Of a stretch of 64,000 bases of DNA, positions 1 through 8,946 are shown piece after piece; positions within the stretch are counted from its first letter, which is position 1; each line of letters opens with the position of its first letter. The DNA is from Rhodococcus sp. 06-462-5 (GTDB lineage: Bacteria > Actinomycetota > Actinomycetes > Mycobacteriales > Mycobacteriaceae), in NCBI RefSeq assembly GCF_002258315.1, contig NZ_NOYD01000060.1, positions 1-64,000 on the forward strand, in the 5' to 3' direction. The notes under the pieces were generated by a model that made no database searches, was not told the origin of the DNA, and worked only from the letters and a program-made list of their open reading frames with translations. Position numbers and translations under genes: made by a program.

Positions 1-912
1 TCGCTCTCTGCGATGCGTGTCGTAGCCGCCGTGCAGGAAACCTTCGACTGTGAAATCAGCGTCCGTGCACTCATGGAAGCCCCCACCGTAGCGGGCCTGA
101 GCAAACAACTCTTCAACTGGTCCAGTTCCGACGAGATACCTCAGGTCGTGAAGTTGTGCCGAGGGCCAGGGCGTCCACTTTTCTGCATACACCCTGGTGG
201 GGGCGTCAGCTGGGCGTACCGCGCCTTGGGAAGCATCGTGCAGCGCCCAATATTCGCTATTCAGCAAACCGTCGACGGCGAACGTCCGCGTACGGTCCGC
301 GAAATGGCCGGCGAGTATGCCGACCTCGTCCAGTCAGTCCAGCCCGATGGGCCCTACGACCTGCTGGGATGGTCCTTCGGTGGTGTCGTCGCCCACCAGA
401 TGGCTACCGTGCTGGAACGGAGAGGGGCGCACGTACGTCGGCTAATACTGTTGGACGCAGCTCTAGTAGAACCCGGTACGACACGCTCGCCAGACGCGGA
501 TTTCAATGAGACCGACGTCCTGCGGCATTTCGTGTCCAAGAACGTCGACCTGCCCGATCTGAAAGAATTGACCTCTTACGAGCAGGCCACGGAATGGCTG
601 GAAACTCATTCGTCACTCGGCGCAGCTATTCCGCCAGCTTGGATGATCAGCCACGTCGTTCGCAATCTCCGATTCAATTCTGACCTCTGGCACGGCCACA
701 CACCGGACCTATTCGGGGGCGGCGCTGTGGTGTTCCAGGGAAGCGATCACGAACGCGATCCAGGTTATTCAAGAGACTGGACACGTTTTATCGCTCGTCC
801 AGTCACGGAGATCGCAGTGGAGTGCGAACACAACGACATGTTGAGTCCCGATGCGTTGGACGCCTACGGCGACCGGCTGCGTGCAGAACTGGAAGGCGAC
901 GATTATGAGTAA
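1..912 (+). CDS. NRPS C-terminal fragment: peptidyl carrier protein plus thioesterase
   Basis: Partial gene whose 5' end lies outside the window. The first codons read SLSAMRVV, which fits the end of a carrier-protein LGGxS motif, so residue 1 is probably the phosphopantetheine-bearing serine. The carrier helix region runs to about residue 38. A type I thioesterase (alpha/beta hydrolase) follows: FCIHPGGG near residue 62, nucleophile motif GWSFGG with Ser125, a candidate Asp152 in LLDAA, and a candidate His277. It should release or cyclise the finished peptide. It overlaps the mutase gene by 8 nt, so this is one transcript. The ATG at 13 is internal, not the true start. Confidence 0.9.
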   Translation, partial: SLSAMRVVAAVQETFDCEISVRALMEAPTVAGLSKQLFNWSSSDEIPQVVKLCRGPGRPLFCIHPGGGVSWAYRALGSIVQRPIFAIQQTVDGERPRTVREMAGEYADLVQSVQPDGPYDLLGWSFGGVVAHQMATVLERRGAHVRRLILLDAALVEPGTTRSPDADFNETDVLRHFVSKNVDLPDLKELTSYEQATEWLETHSSLGAAIPPAWMISHVVRNLRFNSDLWHGHTPDLFGGGAVVFQGSDHERDPGYSRDWTRFIARPVTEIAVECEHNDMLSPDALDAYGDRLRAELEGDDYE

Positions 913-2344
913 ACCAGGCGAGTTTCCTTATGAGGCAGGTATTCATCCCAAGGGCTATGTGTCTAGGCCATGGACGATCAGGCAATTGGCTGGGCTTGGC
1001 GACGGCGTAGACACCAATAGGCGGTTCCATTATCTCCTCGACCAAGGCGAGACAGGTCTTTCGTTGGCTTTCGACCTGCCCACCCAGCTCGGACTCGACC
1101 CGGACGATCCAACGGCTGCCGGTGAGGTCGGTCGCGCCGGGGTCTCGGTGTCCACCGTCGACGACTTGGCCGCAGTGTTCGACGGAATACCGCTGGATCA
1201 GGTGTCAGTCTCTTTCACCATCAATGCGACCGCACCGATGATCTTGGCCCTATGGATCGTGGTTGCCGAAGAATCAGGCGTCAACCCTGCGCTATTACGT
1301 GGCACTTTGCAGAACGAAATGCTGAAAGAGCACGCGGCTCGCAAGGCGTTCGTGTTCGACTTGGACGACAGCTTCCGCTTCTCGTTAGACGTTATCGAGT
1401 ACTGCATACGCAACTTGCCCAAGGTCAATCCGGTATCGATCTCGGGTGGACACGCCCGTGAAGCCGGTGCGAGCCGAGCAATGGAAGTGGCGCTCGGCAT
1501 CGCTGATGCGGAGACGTACTTGCAAGGGATGCTGGAGCGGGGGTTTACCGTCGACGAGGTCGCACCCCGGCTCAGCTTCATCTTTGGGACCCATATGGAG
1601 GTTCTTGCCGAGGCGGCCAAGTTCCGTGTCCTACGCAGGATGTATGCCCGCCGCATGGTGGACCTCTTCGGCGCTGCTGACGCGAAGTCGAGCCGCATGC
1701 GTGTTCAGGTCAATACTTTCGGCTCCGCTCTCGCCGCCTCCGAACCGCTCAACAACATCGCGCGTACGACCATTCAGGCCGTAGCGGCCGTCCTCGGCGG
1801 GGTGCAGTCTCTGCATGTGTGCGGCTTCGACGAGGCCGAACAAACGCCTGGGCAGCTATCGGCACGCATTGCGCTGAGGATTCAGCAGATCATCTTGAAG
1901 GAAACCGATCTAGCCAGATACGTCGACCCCCTCGGCGGGTCCGAGGCAATAGCTCGCATCGCCGATGAAATCGAAGCAGAGGCTACGGGGTGGCTAGATG
2001 ACATCGCTGCCCATGGTGGCTTGTTGGACTGTCTGCGCAGTGGCTGGCTGGAATCGCGCATTGACGACATGGCCTACGCCACCCGCGGCCCCGTCGTCGG
2101 CGTCGTCGAAGCCGAGAGTTCCGAAGAAGAGGAGTGGCTCACTGAAAGGCAACTGCGTTCGGGTGTCGTACCGGGCCGCCGCCGTCCCTTCGAGCGCGGG
2201 GTTTGTAGCGCAGAACTACGTGCTGTGACCGATGACGTGGCCGCGGGCCGCAATGTCATGAATTCGATGATCGCAGCAGCACGGGCTCGGGCCAGCATCG
2301 GCCAAATGCAACGGGCGGTGGCAGAAGGGCTCGAATCGAAATGA
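905..2344 (+). CDS. B12-dependent acyl-CoA mutase, large (substrate-binding) subunit
   Basis: A 479-residue protein of the methylmalonyl-CoA mutase family lacking the C-terminal B12 domain. That domain is supplied by the gene at 7427. Family blocks are clear: SRPWTIRQLAG near the N terminus, LSLAFDLPTQLG, LQNEMLKE, and RVQVNTFGSAL. The active-site block reads SGGHAREAGA: His183 is present, but the family tyrosine before it (SGYH in methylmalonyl-CoA mutase) is Gly182, suggesting an altered substrate or reaction. I chose ATG 905 (MSKPGEF), which overlaps the thioesterase stop. The split layout matches isobutyryl- or 2-hydroxyisobutyryl-CoA mutases, but the large subunit is shorter than usual. 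Exact substrate unknown. Confidence 0.87.
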   Translation: MSKPGEFPYEAGIHPKGYVSRPWTIRQLAGLGDGVDTNRRFHYLLDQGETGLSLAFDLPTQLGLDPDDPTAAGEVGRAGVSVSTVDDLAAVFDGIPLDQVSVSFTINATAPMILALWIVVAEESGVNPALLRGTLQNEMLKEHAARKAFVFDLDDSFRFSLDVIEYCIRNLPKVNPVSISGGHAREAGASRAMEVALGIADAETYLQGMLERGFTVDEVAPRLSFIFGTHMEVLAEAAKFRVLRRMYARRMVDLFGAADAKSSRMRVQVNTFGSALAASEPLNNIARTTIQAVAAVLGGVQSLHVCGFDEAEQTPGQLSARIALRIQQIILKETDLARYVDPLGGSEAIARIADEIEAEATGWLDDIAAHGGLLDCLRSGWLESRIDDMAYATRGPVVGVVEAESSEEEEWLTERQLRSGVVPGRRRPFERGVCSAELRAVTDDVAAGRNVMNSMIAAARARASIGQMQRAVAEGLESK

Positions 2345-2442
2345 CCGCATCTAACCGGAGCAGCAGCAGTCCGGGTCAATCCCGTACCCAAACACACTCA
2401 AGGGTGCAGCCAACTGACCACTCGGATGGGGAGCAGAGAAAT

Positions 2443-2703
2443 ATGAGCAAACAACGGATGGCTACCACTATTACGAGTTTCTGGGAACGGGCTCTCGGCG
2501 AAGAAAATCTCACGCTCGATGACAATTTCTTCGATTTGGGCGGTGATTCGCTCACGGCCGCGAAAATCCTTGCCCTTATCCAGCGGGAGTATGGGCTGCA
2601 AGCGGAATTGCATCTAATTTTTAACAACCCCACCATCGAAGAATTCGTGGAGGCCGTTGATGAAGAACTAGCAGGGGTAGCGCCGCGGGGAGAAGATGCA
2701 TGA
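2443..2703 (+). CDS. Free-standing acyl/peptidyl carrier protein
   Basis: An 86-residue phosphopantetheine carrier domain. The attachment motif is FFDLGGDSLTAAKI, with the serine near residue 37. Start chosen at ATG 2443, which has GGGGAG nine bases upstream. An in-frame ATG at 2341 overlaps the mutase stop and would add a low-complexity 34-residue leader. It overlaps the adenylation gene at ATGA (2700-2703), so this carrier is probably the partner loaded by that enzyme. Confidence 0.9.
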   Translation: MSKQRMATTITSFWERALGEENLTLDDNFFDLGGDSLTAAKILALIQREYGLQAELHLIFNNPTIEEFVEAVDEELAGVAPRGEDA

Positions 2704-4283
2704 CCGCCCCAAAATTCAAGTCACTGTGGGGAGGTCCGGCGACACCCGATTGTCACTTAACTGGATTTGTTCGCCGTGTCACCCACGATCCGGGGCGTAC
2801 GGCTGTAGTCGACGCCGATCGTTCGTACACCTACGGAGAACTGGCAGCTTGGGCGCAAACGGTGTCGTCCAACTTGACGCTGGCCGGCGTGAACGTAGGA
2901 GACCGGGTTGCGGTATCGCTTCCGCGAGGCGCGGGTGCAGTCGCTGCATTACTCGGGGTGCTGCTGCATGGAGCGACGTACGTCCCGTTGGACCCCGAGT
3001 ACCCCGTGGAACGGATTCAGTTCATGGTGGATGACTGCGCACCTCGCGCCCTAATCGCCACCACGCGATCACGTGTGAACCACCACGCCCCGCTGGTCGA
3101 CATCGGGCTGCCCCCCGGAGTAACCCAACCGATCGACCTGCGCGCCGTCGCGTGCGATGCCGCACTTCCGGTCTACATCATCTACACATCCGGATCGACC
3201 GGCTGGCCGAAGGGCGTAGCGCTGAACCATCTCTGCATCGACACAATGGTCGATTGGCAAACATCCCACTCACCCCACCCCGAACTACGCACCGCACAGT
3301 TCGCCCCGCTAAATTTCGACGTCTCGTTCCAGGAGATATTGGGCACGCTGTGCGGCGGCGGCACGCTTGCGATCATGCCGGAGAAGCTACGCCGTGAACC
3401 AGCCCAATTGCTTCGATGGCTCTCCGATCAACGAATCGAGCGGCTGTTCGTCCCATTCGTTGCGTTGCAGATGCTGGCAGTGACGGCCCAGCGGGACATG
3501 CTGGCGCAACTGTGCTTGGTCGAGGTAAATACCGCCGGTGAGCAAGTAGTGTGCTCGGAAGATATTCGCGCAATGTTCGCATGTATGCCCGGCTGCCGGC
3601 TGGTCAACCACTACGGACAAAGCGAATCCGCCATGGTGACCTCGCACATCCTGGGGCCCGATCCGTATGCCTGGCCCAATCTGCCACCAATCGGCGAACC
3701 CCTGCCGGGATGCGAACTACTCATCGCGCCGGAAGTTCCAGAAACTCCGAACATCGGAGAGCTTCTCGTATCCGGAAATCCATTGTCGGATGGATATCTG
3801 GGGCGTCCCGAGCTGACAGTGGAGCGCTACGTCAGCATCCTTCCCTCACCAGCCGGTAACACCCGAGCCTTCCGTACCGGTGACCTGGTGGAGCTGACAG
3901 ACAGCGGCTTGCGCTTCCTATCCCGAATGGACAGCCAGATCAAAGTGCGGGGAATCCGCGTTGATCTCCTAGAAATCGATGCGCAGTTGCTAACAGCTCC
4001 CGACTTCGCTGCAGCGGCGACGGTCATGGTGGTGACTAAGTCCGGCCATGCCAGCCTGCGCGCCGCAGTAGTCCTTCGTGAGGGCTGCACCGGCCCAGTC
4101 GAGGCCAACGCTCTTAAGCGACTACGCAAGGTACTGCCCGAGGTTTCGGTCCCTGTTTCGGTGACGGAACTGCCCGAACTGCCCAGGACCCCCAGCGGGA
4201 AGGTTAATCGTGAGAGAGTCGCTGAGCTCATCGCAGATGACTGCCGGCGGCGTCGCCGACACAGTCAGGGCGGTGACGAATGA
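2700..4283 (+). CDS. Stand-alone NRPS adenylation enzyme
   Basis: A 527-residue acyl-adenylate-forming enzyme with the full set of core motifs: A3 YTSGSTGWPKG, A4 region FDVSFQEI, A5 NHYGQSES, A7 YRTGDL-like RTGDLVEL, and A10 PSGKVNRE carrying the catalytic lysine. It activates an amino or carboxylic acid with ATP and should load the adjacent carrier protein. The Asp of FDVS, which normally holds an alpha-amino group, is present, so an amino acid is likely. I do not predict a specific substrate. It overlaps both neighbours by 4 nt. Confidence 0.92.
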   Translation: MTAPKFKSLWGGPATPDCHLTGFVRRVTHDPGRTAVVDADRSYTYGELAAWAQTVSSNLTLAGVNVGDRVAVSLPRGAGAVAALLGVLLHGATYVPLDPEYPVERIQFMVDDCAPRALIATTRSRVNHHAPLVDIGLPPGVTQPIDLRAVACDAALPVYIIYTSGSTGWPKGVALNHLCIDTMVDWQTSHSPHPELRTAQFAPLNFDVSFQEILGTLCGGGTLAIMPEKLRREPAQLLRWLSDQRIERLFVPFVALQMLAVTAQRDMLAQLCLVEVNTAGEQVVCSEDIRAMFACMPGCRLVNHYGQSESAMVTSHILGPDPYAWPNLPPIGEPLPGCELLIAPEVPETPNIGELLVSGNPLSDGYLGRPELTVERYVSILPSPAGNTRAFRTGDLVELTDSGLRFLSRMDSQIKVRGIRVDLLEIDAQLLTAPDFAAAATVMVVTKSGHASLRAAVVLREGCTGPVEANALKRLRKVLPEVSVPVSVTELPELPRTPSGKVNRERVAELIADDCRRRRRHSQGGDE

Positions 4284-6124
4284 CCACAATCCTGCACGAT
4301 AGGCCCGCCGATGCGGGCCAATACGCACTCTGGGCCGAAGCCACGATTGATCCCTCGATTAGTGGCGGCGGATATTTCGTGGCGACCTTTCGCGGTGTAC
4401 TTGACGAGCATCACCTCGAGGCCGCTGCGCGCGCCGTGCTTGAACGACACGAGCCGCTGCGGTCGGTGCTGCGGCTTGTGCGGGGACAGTTGCGCCAGTG
4501 CGTCCTGCCGGCACTTGAGGCATGTTCTTTCGAGCGCGCCACTATCCCATGCGAAGACGGCTCCGAGTCGGCGGCGGTCCGAGAATGGTGCAAGCAGCGC
4601 GAACAGGACAAGCGCTGGGACCTAGCCACCGAGGCACCAATTCGTTTCCAACTTCTAACCCATGCTCCCAACCGCTGCTCGATGGTCTTCGAGGCTCATC
4701 ACGCCGGCTTTGACGGGCGCAGCAAGTTTATTGTCGCCCGCGATTTCTCGAACTATCTGGGGAAACTGAGAATCGGCCATCAAGTGAATCCGACGCCGCT
4801 GGCCGCGCCCAGTACGCCCGTTGCCACGGAGGCAGTCACCGCGGAGGCCATCGAATTTTGGCGTACTGCTATCGACAAACGGATGCCCTTGACACTTCCC
4901 GAGGGCGGCCGTCTGGGGCAGCGGTCCATTGCTGCCTCGCCGACAATCGAACTGGAGCCCTCAGCGGTTGCCGCCCTTCGCGCGATCGCTCAAAACCTGC
5001 AGGTGAGCACATTCACGATGCTTTTCGCAGCGCTCACTCGACAAATGACGGCTTACGACAACATTGATCCGGTGTTGTCTGTGGCTTCGGACGTCAGTGA
5101 CGAACACACCGGACATGTCGCCGGCTTGCAAACCAACGTGGTCCCCGTATCCATCGAAACCTCCCGCCAGATGGCGACGGAAAAATCCGTTGCCTCGGCC
5201 CGCCGGGCGCTCACACACTTGGCTCGCTATCGCCGCGTCCCGTTCGTGGACCTGGTGTCCGGTGTGCCCGGCAGACCCCTCGCTCGGCTCAGTACTGAGC
5301 TCGGCCTGTCATTTCCCCGTCCGCCAGCCCAACTTGACCTGGAAATCCCCGGCCTACGTTCGGAGTGGGAGTTTTTCACGCCAAACACAAACGCTGCTTT
5401 GGCCAGAACGCTGCAGATCCGTGCGCACTGGCCGCAGTGCCGGGTGCGGCTCGACTATCGCCAGGATCTGATGGGTGCAGCGGAAGCAGAAATATTTCTT
5501 GCCGATTTTCGCACTGCTGTCACAGATCTCGCTTCAGACCGAGAAACATCCTTGGTCAGCTCTACGAGCAAAGTCCGGCCCCGAGCAGCCGGCGCGGGGA
5601 CCCCGTACATCTGTGCTGGCGTCCGCGCGGGGACACTATGTAACGACGACGCTCCCCACCCTCCGCGCTTGATGCCATCGGACGGTGTGAGATTCACCGT
5701 GCGTGGCCGGTCGGAACAGTTACTGCCCTGTTGTATAGCGGGCACGATCTGGGTTCATCTCGCCGACGGCCGCGAGGTTTGCACCGACGACTGTGGGTAC
5801 GTCGCGGCAGACGGCGAGATGCGACACCTAGGACCTCGGGAGGGTCGGTGGATCCGCACCCGAAGCCTCATTGATGCCTCCGCAGTCGCCCGCGTCGCCC
5901 GAACCCACACTTGGGTACGAGAGGCGGAAGTGCAGCTGGTGAGGGGCCGTACCGACACCGCGGTGCTCAGTGTGTCTGGACCAACTCGCAATGTCCCGAG
6001 CGCACGAGAAATCCGAGCACATCTGCGGACTTTTCTGCACGCCAGTGATCTGCCTGGACGTATCAAAATCACCTGTACCGACACCCTACCGACGAACAAG
6101 GATGACAATGAACGAACTCTCTGA
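4280..6124 (+). CDS. Condensation-domain protein with vestigial adenylation C-terminal tail
   Basis: A 614-residue protein. The first ~440 residues form an NRPS condensation domain with an intact active-site motif HHAGFDG near residue 140. The last ~170 residues do not form a condensation fold. They look like the C-terminal half of an adenylation domain, with a late DLADGR/DDCGY segment resembling the A7-A8 region and an ending (DTLPTNKDDNERTL) that mimics an A10 motif but lacks a clean GK. This suggests a module that lost most of its adenylation domain. It probably joins the residue on the stand-alone carrier to the peptide made upstream. Overlaps its neighbours. Confidence 0.85.
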   Translation: MTTILHDRPADAGQYALWAEATIDPSISGGGYFVATFRGVLDEHHLEAAARAVLERHEPLRSVLRLVRGQLRQCVLPALEACSFERATIPCEDGSESAAVREWCKQREQDKRWDLATEAPIRFQLLTHAPNRCSMVFEAHHAGFDGRSKFIVARDFSNYLGKLRIGHQVNPTPLAAPSTPVATEAVTAEAIEFWRTAIDKRMPLTLPEGGRLGQRSIAASPTIELEPSAVAALRAIAQNLQVSTFTMLFAALTRQMTAYDNIDPVLSVASDVSDEHTGHVAGLQTNVVPVSIETSRQMATEKSVASARRALTHLARYRRVPFVDLVSGVPGRPLARLSTELGLSFPRPPAQLDLEIPGLRSEWEFFTPNTNAALARTLQIRAHWPQCRVRLDYRQDLMGAAEAEIFLADFRTAVTDLASDRETSLVSSTSKVRPRAAGAGTPYICAGVRAGTLCNDDAPHPPRLMPSDGVRFTVRGRSEQLLPCCIAGTIWVHLADGREVCTDDCGYVAADGEMRHLGPREGRWIRTRSLIDASAVARVARTHTWVREAEVQLVRGRTDTAVLSVSGPTRNVPSAREIRAHLRTFLHASDLPGRIKITCTDTLPTNKDDNERTL

Positions 6125-7430
6125 AGCTGTAATCGCGGGTGCCTCTCCGGACGTACTTGAGAGCCTTCCCGTCCCACCTGAATACAACGCCGCCTACCTA
6201 GATGTAGAAGACATCCAGATTTTCGCCGGCGTCGAGGACAAAGACGTTCGAAAGTCGATTCACCTCGGCAGTGTGCCCATGCCGGAACTTGCTCCTGATG
6301 AGGTGTTGGTCGCTGTTATGGCAGCGGCGATGAACTACAACACAATCTGGTCCGCTACCTTCGAGCCGATCCCCACTTTCAACTTCCTGCGGCACTACGC
6401 AAAACAGGGCGGCTGGGCCTCTCGTCACGACCAGCCGTACCACGTACTGGGGTCGGACGCAGCCGGGGTGATCGTGCGCGTCGGGGCCGGTGTGCGCAAG
6501 TGGAAGGTCGGGGACCATGTCGCCGTAGGGACGGCTCATGTCGATGACCAGGAACCGCTCACCCATCACGACGGCATGCTCGGCCACGAGCAGCGAGCAT
6601 GGGGGTTTGAGACAAACTTCGGAGGCCTCGCTGACTATGCGGTCGTCCGCGCGAGTCAATTACTACCCAAGGCAGCGCACCTCACCTGGGAAGAGGCTGC
6701 CAGCAACCCATTGTGCGCGGGAACGGCCTACCGGATGCTCGTCAGCGAGCGCGGTGCCAACATGCGTCAAGGCGATGTAGTCCTCATTTGGGGCGCGGCG
6801 GGTGGCCTCGGTGGCTACGCCGTGCAATTCGTCCGCAACGGCGGCGGCATACCAATCGGCATAGTCAGCTCGGACGCAAAAGCCGAGGTCGCCCGCAAGC
6901 TTGGCTGTGAGCTGGTCATCGATCGGCGCGAGATCGGTGAGATTTCCGCTGACCCGGACGCCACCGTCGCGGCAGGAAAACTGCTGGGCAAGATCATCAG
7001 GCGAGAGATCGGAGAGGATCCGAACATCGTCTTCGAGCACGTTGGCCGCGAGACCTTCGGCCTCTCGGTATTCGTGGCCCGCCGCGGCGGCACAATCGTC
7101 ACCTGTGGATCGAGCACGGGTTACCAACACACGTTCGACAACCGCTACTTGTGGATGCGCCTGAAAAGAATAGTAGGCAGCCACGGGGCGAATTTGTACG
7201 AGCAGTGGCAGACGAACCGCCTCATCCAGCGCGGCCAAGTGCAACCTATGTTGTCTGAAGTGCACCCGTTTCAAGAGACACCAGAAGCCGCACGCAGGAT
7301 TCAACTAAACGAGCACCTCGGCAAAGTTGGCATACTTTGCCTAGCACCCTCGAGTGGGCTCGGTGTCACCGACGTCGACCTGCGTTCCCGGATCGGCGAG
7401 GCGCGGATCACACCGCTGGTGACGGCATGA
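6108..7430 (+). CDS. ccr: Crotonyl-CoA carboxylase/reductase
   Basis: A 440-residue NADPH-dependent enoyl-thioester reductase of the MDR superfamily. It matches crotonyl-CoA carboxylase/reductase over its length: AMNYNTIWSATFEPI, the FET motif in WGFETNFGG, cofactor-binding WGAAGGLGG, and GYQHTFDNRYLWM with the histidine known to bind CO2. The carboxylation residues look intact, so it should make ethylmalonyl-CoA or an alkylmalonyl analogue from an enoyl-CoA. Start chosen at ATG 6108, six bases after AAGG; ATG 6102 is also possible. Overlaps genes on both sides. A ccr inside an NRPS operon implies a dedicated extender or building block. Confidence 0.93.
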   Translation: MNELSEAVIAGASPDVLESLPVPPEYNAAYLDVEDIQIFAGVEDKDVRKSIHLGSVPMPELAPDEVLVAVMAAAMNYNTIWSATFEPIPTFNFLRHYAKQGGWASRHDQPYHVLGSDAAGVIVRVGAGVRKWKVGDHVAVGTAHVDDQEPLTHHDGMLGHEQRAWGFETNFGGLADYAVVRASQLLPKAAHLTWEEAASNPLCAGTAYRMLVSERGANMRQGDVVLIWGAAGGLGGYAVQFVRNGGGIPIGIVSSDAKAEVARKLGCELVIDRREIGEISADPDATVAAGKLLGKIIRREIGEDPNIVFEHVGRETFGLSVFVARRGGTIVTCGSSTGYQHTFDNRYLWMRLKRIVGSHGANLYEQWQTNRLIQRGQVQPMLSEVHPFQETPEAARRIQLNEHLGKVGILCLAPSSGLGVTDVDLRSRIGEARITPLVTA

Positions 7431-7882
7431 CAGCTCCGAACCCGAGCTTCGACGCAGGAAAGGCCGAAGGCCGCGTGCATCGTGTCCGAGTGGTGGTTGC
7501 CAAACCTGGGCTGGATGGCCACGATCGCGGTGCCAAAGTGGTGGCGCGCGCACTTCGTGATGCCGGCATGGAAGTTATCTACACCGGATTGCGTCAGACA
7601 CCCGAGCAAATCGTCCGCACCACTTTGGAAGAGGGTGCCGACGCTGTCGGTCTGTCACTGCTATCGGGCGCTCACATGGAACTGGTACCCCGCGTAATCG
7701 AGCTGTTGGCCGAGAATAACGCGATGGAGATACCCATCTTCTGTGGCGGCGTCATTCCACCTGGAGACGCACGCAAGCTCGCTGAAATGGGAGTGCTCCG
7801 GGTCTTTACCTCTCGGGATTCCCTTCAGGAGATCACCCGTTGGGCACAAACGAACCTACATCCGCTCAAGGAGACGGAGTGA
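7427..7882 (+). CDS. B12-binding small subunit of acyl-CoA mutase
   Basis: A 151-residue cobalamin-binding protein. The signature KPGLDGHDRGAKV holds the lower-axial His32 of the DxHxxG motif. The SLLSG and FCGGVIPP blocks that complete the B12 fold follow. It pairs with the large subunit at 905-2344 to give a split mutase of the Icm/Hcm/Mcm type. ATG 7427 overlaps the ccr stop. The long upstream extension in the same frame is non-coding. The two subunits are separated by four genes, which is unusual. Confidence 0.93.
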   Translation: MTAPNPSFDAGKAEGRVHRVRVVVAKPGLDGHDRGAKVVARALRDAGMEVIYTGLRQTPEQIVRTTLEEGADAVGLSLLSGAHMELVPRVIELLAENNAMEIPIFCGGVIPPGDARKLAEMGVLRVFTSRDSLQEITRWAQTNLHPLKETE

Positions 7883-8634
7883 CGAGGCACCAGAACTGTC
7901 AGACCTTGGAGTCTGCACGGCAAGGCAATATCAGGGCGCTGGCGCAACTAATGACTCGCGCGGAGAACTACGCCATCACTGAGGTTGACGTCATCTCTCC
8001 GGCTGCACCGGACCACCCCCGAACCGCCTGTACGGTGATTGGCTTGACAGGTCCTCCTGGTGTCGGAAAGTCGACGTTGATTTCATGTCTTATCGCCGAG
8101 TACCGCAAGCGGGGTCAGCGCGTGGCAGTGCTCTGCTTTGATCCGTCATCGCCGATAACCGGCGGTGCGCTCCTCGGTGACCGCATCCGTATGCAGGAGC
8201 ACTCAGATGATCCCGGAGTTTTCATTCGGTCAGTGTCCAGTCGTGGCCATCTCGGAGGACTTTCGGCCACGGCCAGGACAATGATCGCGATCCTGTCTGA
8301 GATCGAATTTGACAGGATCTTGATCGAGACGGTCGGAACCGGGCAGTCAGAGGTGGAAATCGCATCAATCGCGGACGACACCATCGTTGTTCTAGCGCCT
8401 GGAGCAGGTGACGGCATCCAAATGGCCAAGGCTGGTGTTCTGGAAATCGCCGACCTCTACGTCGTAAACAAGGCAGATCAGAACGGAGTCCACGCAGTAC
8501 TTCGCGAACTCCAGGCCGTGATCGAGCTTGGTCAACGCGACGTCCCCATTGTGACGACTACCGCCAGCCGTCAAGAAGGGGCCGCCGAGGTAGTTAGAGC
8601 CCTTGAGGCCAAGCGAAAATCTCCTATGACGTAG
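7879..8634 (+). CDS. MeaB/ArgK-type G-protein chaperone of B12 mutase, short C terminus
   Basis: A 251-residue P-loop GTPase with Walker A GPPGVGKST (residues 58-66), SSPITGGALLGDRIRM, ETVGTGQSE and the NKAD specificity motif. MeaB proteins load and protect cobalamin in acyl-CoA mutases, which fits the two mutase genes beside it. GTG 7879 overlaps the previous stop as GTGA. Family members are typically 300-340 residues; this one ends shortly after the last GTPase strand, so the C-terminal helical dimerisation arm appears to be missing. Confidence 0.88.
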   Translation: MTRHQNCQTLESARQGNIRALAQLMTRAENYAITEVDVISPAAPDHPRTACTVIGLTGPPGVGKSTLISCLIAEYRKRGQRVAVLCFDPSSPITGGALLGDRIRMQEHSDDPGVFIRSVSSRGHLGGLSATARTMIAILSEIEFDRILIETVGTGQSEVEIASIADDTIVVLAPGAGDGIQMAKAGVLEIADLYVVNKADQNGVHAVLRELQAVIELGQRDVPIVTTTASRQEGAAEVVRALEAKRKSPMT

Positions 8635-8710
8635 AGCTGGAGCAGATCGTTCCTCCAGTCATTACCTCTGCCGCGCTTTGCAAAGCAGCGAAGCTTTGGG
8701 CCACCGTTAG

Positions 8711-8836
8711 GTGATCGAAGTCTGCGACATCGACGGGGACACCTGCATGGCACGAAATCACCTGCGCAGCGGCTTGAACTGGGCCCGAGTCAAGGGTTGG
8801 GCTGAATTTGACGACCTAGGCAACCAAGCAAAGTAG
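8711..8836 (+). CDS. Possible small ORF or gene remnant
   Basis: A 41-codon GTG-initiated frame in the 312-bp gap between the MeaB gene and the epimerase. It contains RSGLNWARVKGWAEFDDLG, which has protein-like composition, but there is no good ribosome binding site and no family I recognise. It may be the remnant of a gene deleted from this gap. The rest of the gap holds only the inverted repeat at 8859-8883. Confidence 0.25.
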   Translation: MIEVCDIDGDTCMARNHLRSGLNWARVKGWAEFDDLGNQAK

Positions 8837-8858
8837 GGACTGTTGGCAGAGTTCAGAT

Positions 8859-8883
8859 TGACTGATCTTGTAAATATCAGTCA
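8859..8883. promoter_or_regulatory. Inverted repeat upstream of the epimerase gene
   Basis: TGACTGAT (8859-8866) and ATCAGTCA (8876-8883) form a perfect 8-bp inverted repeat around a 9-bp AT-rich spacer, 63 bp before the epimerase start. The size suits a dimeric repressor operator; as an RNA it would be only a weak hairpin. Function inferred. Confidence 0.4.
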
Positions 8884-8946
8884 GACAAGCGGATTCGGTC
8901 ATGTCAGCATGTTGCATAGCGAGCAGTTATGCGGTGGACTGTAGGC

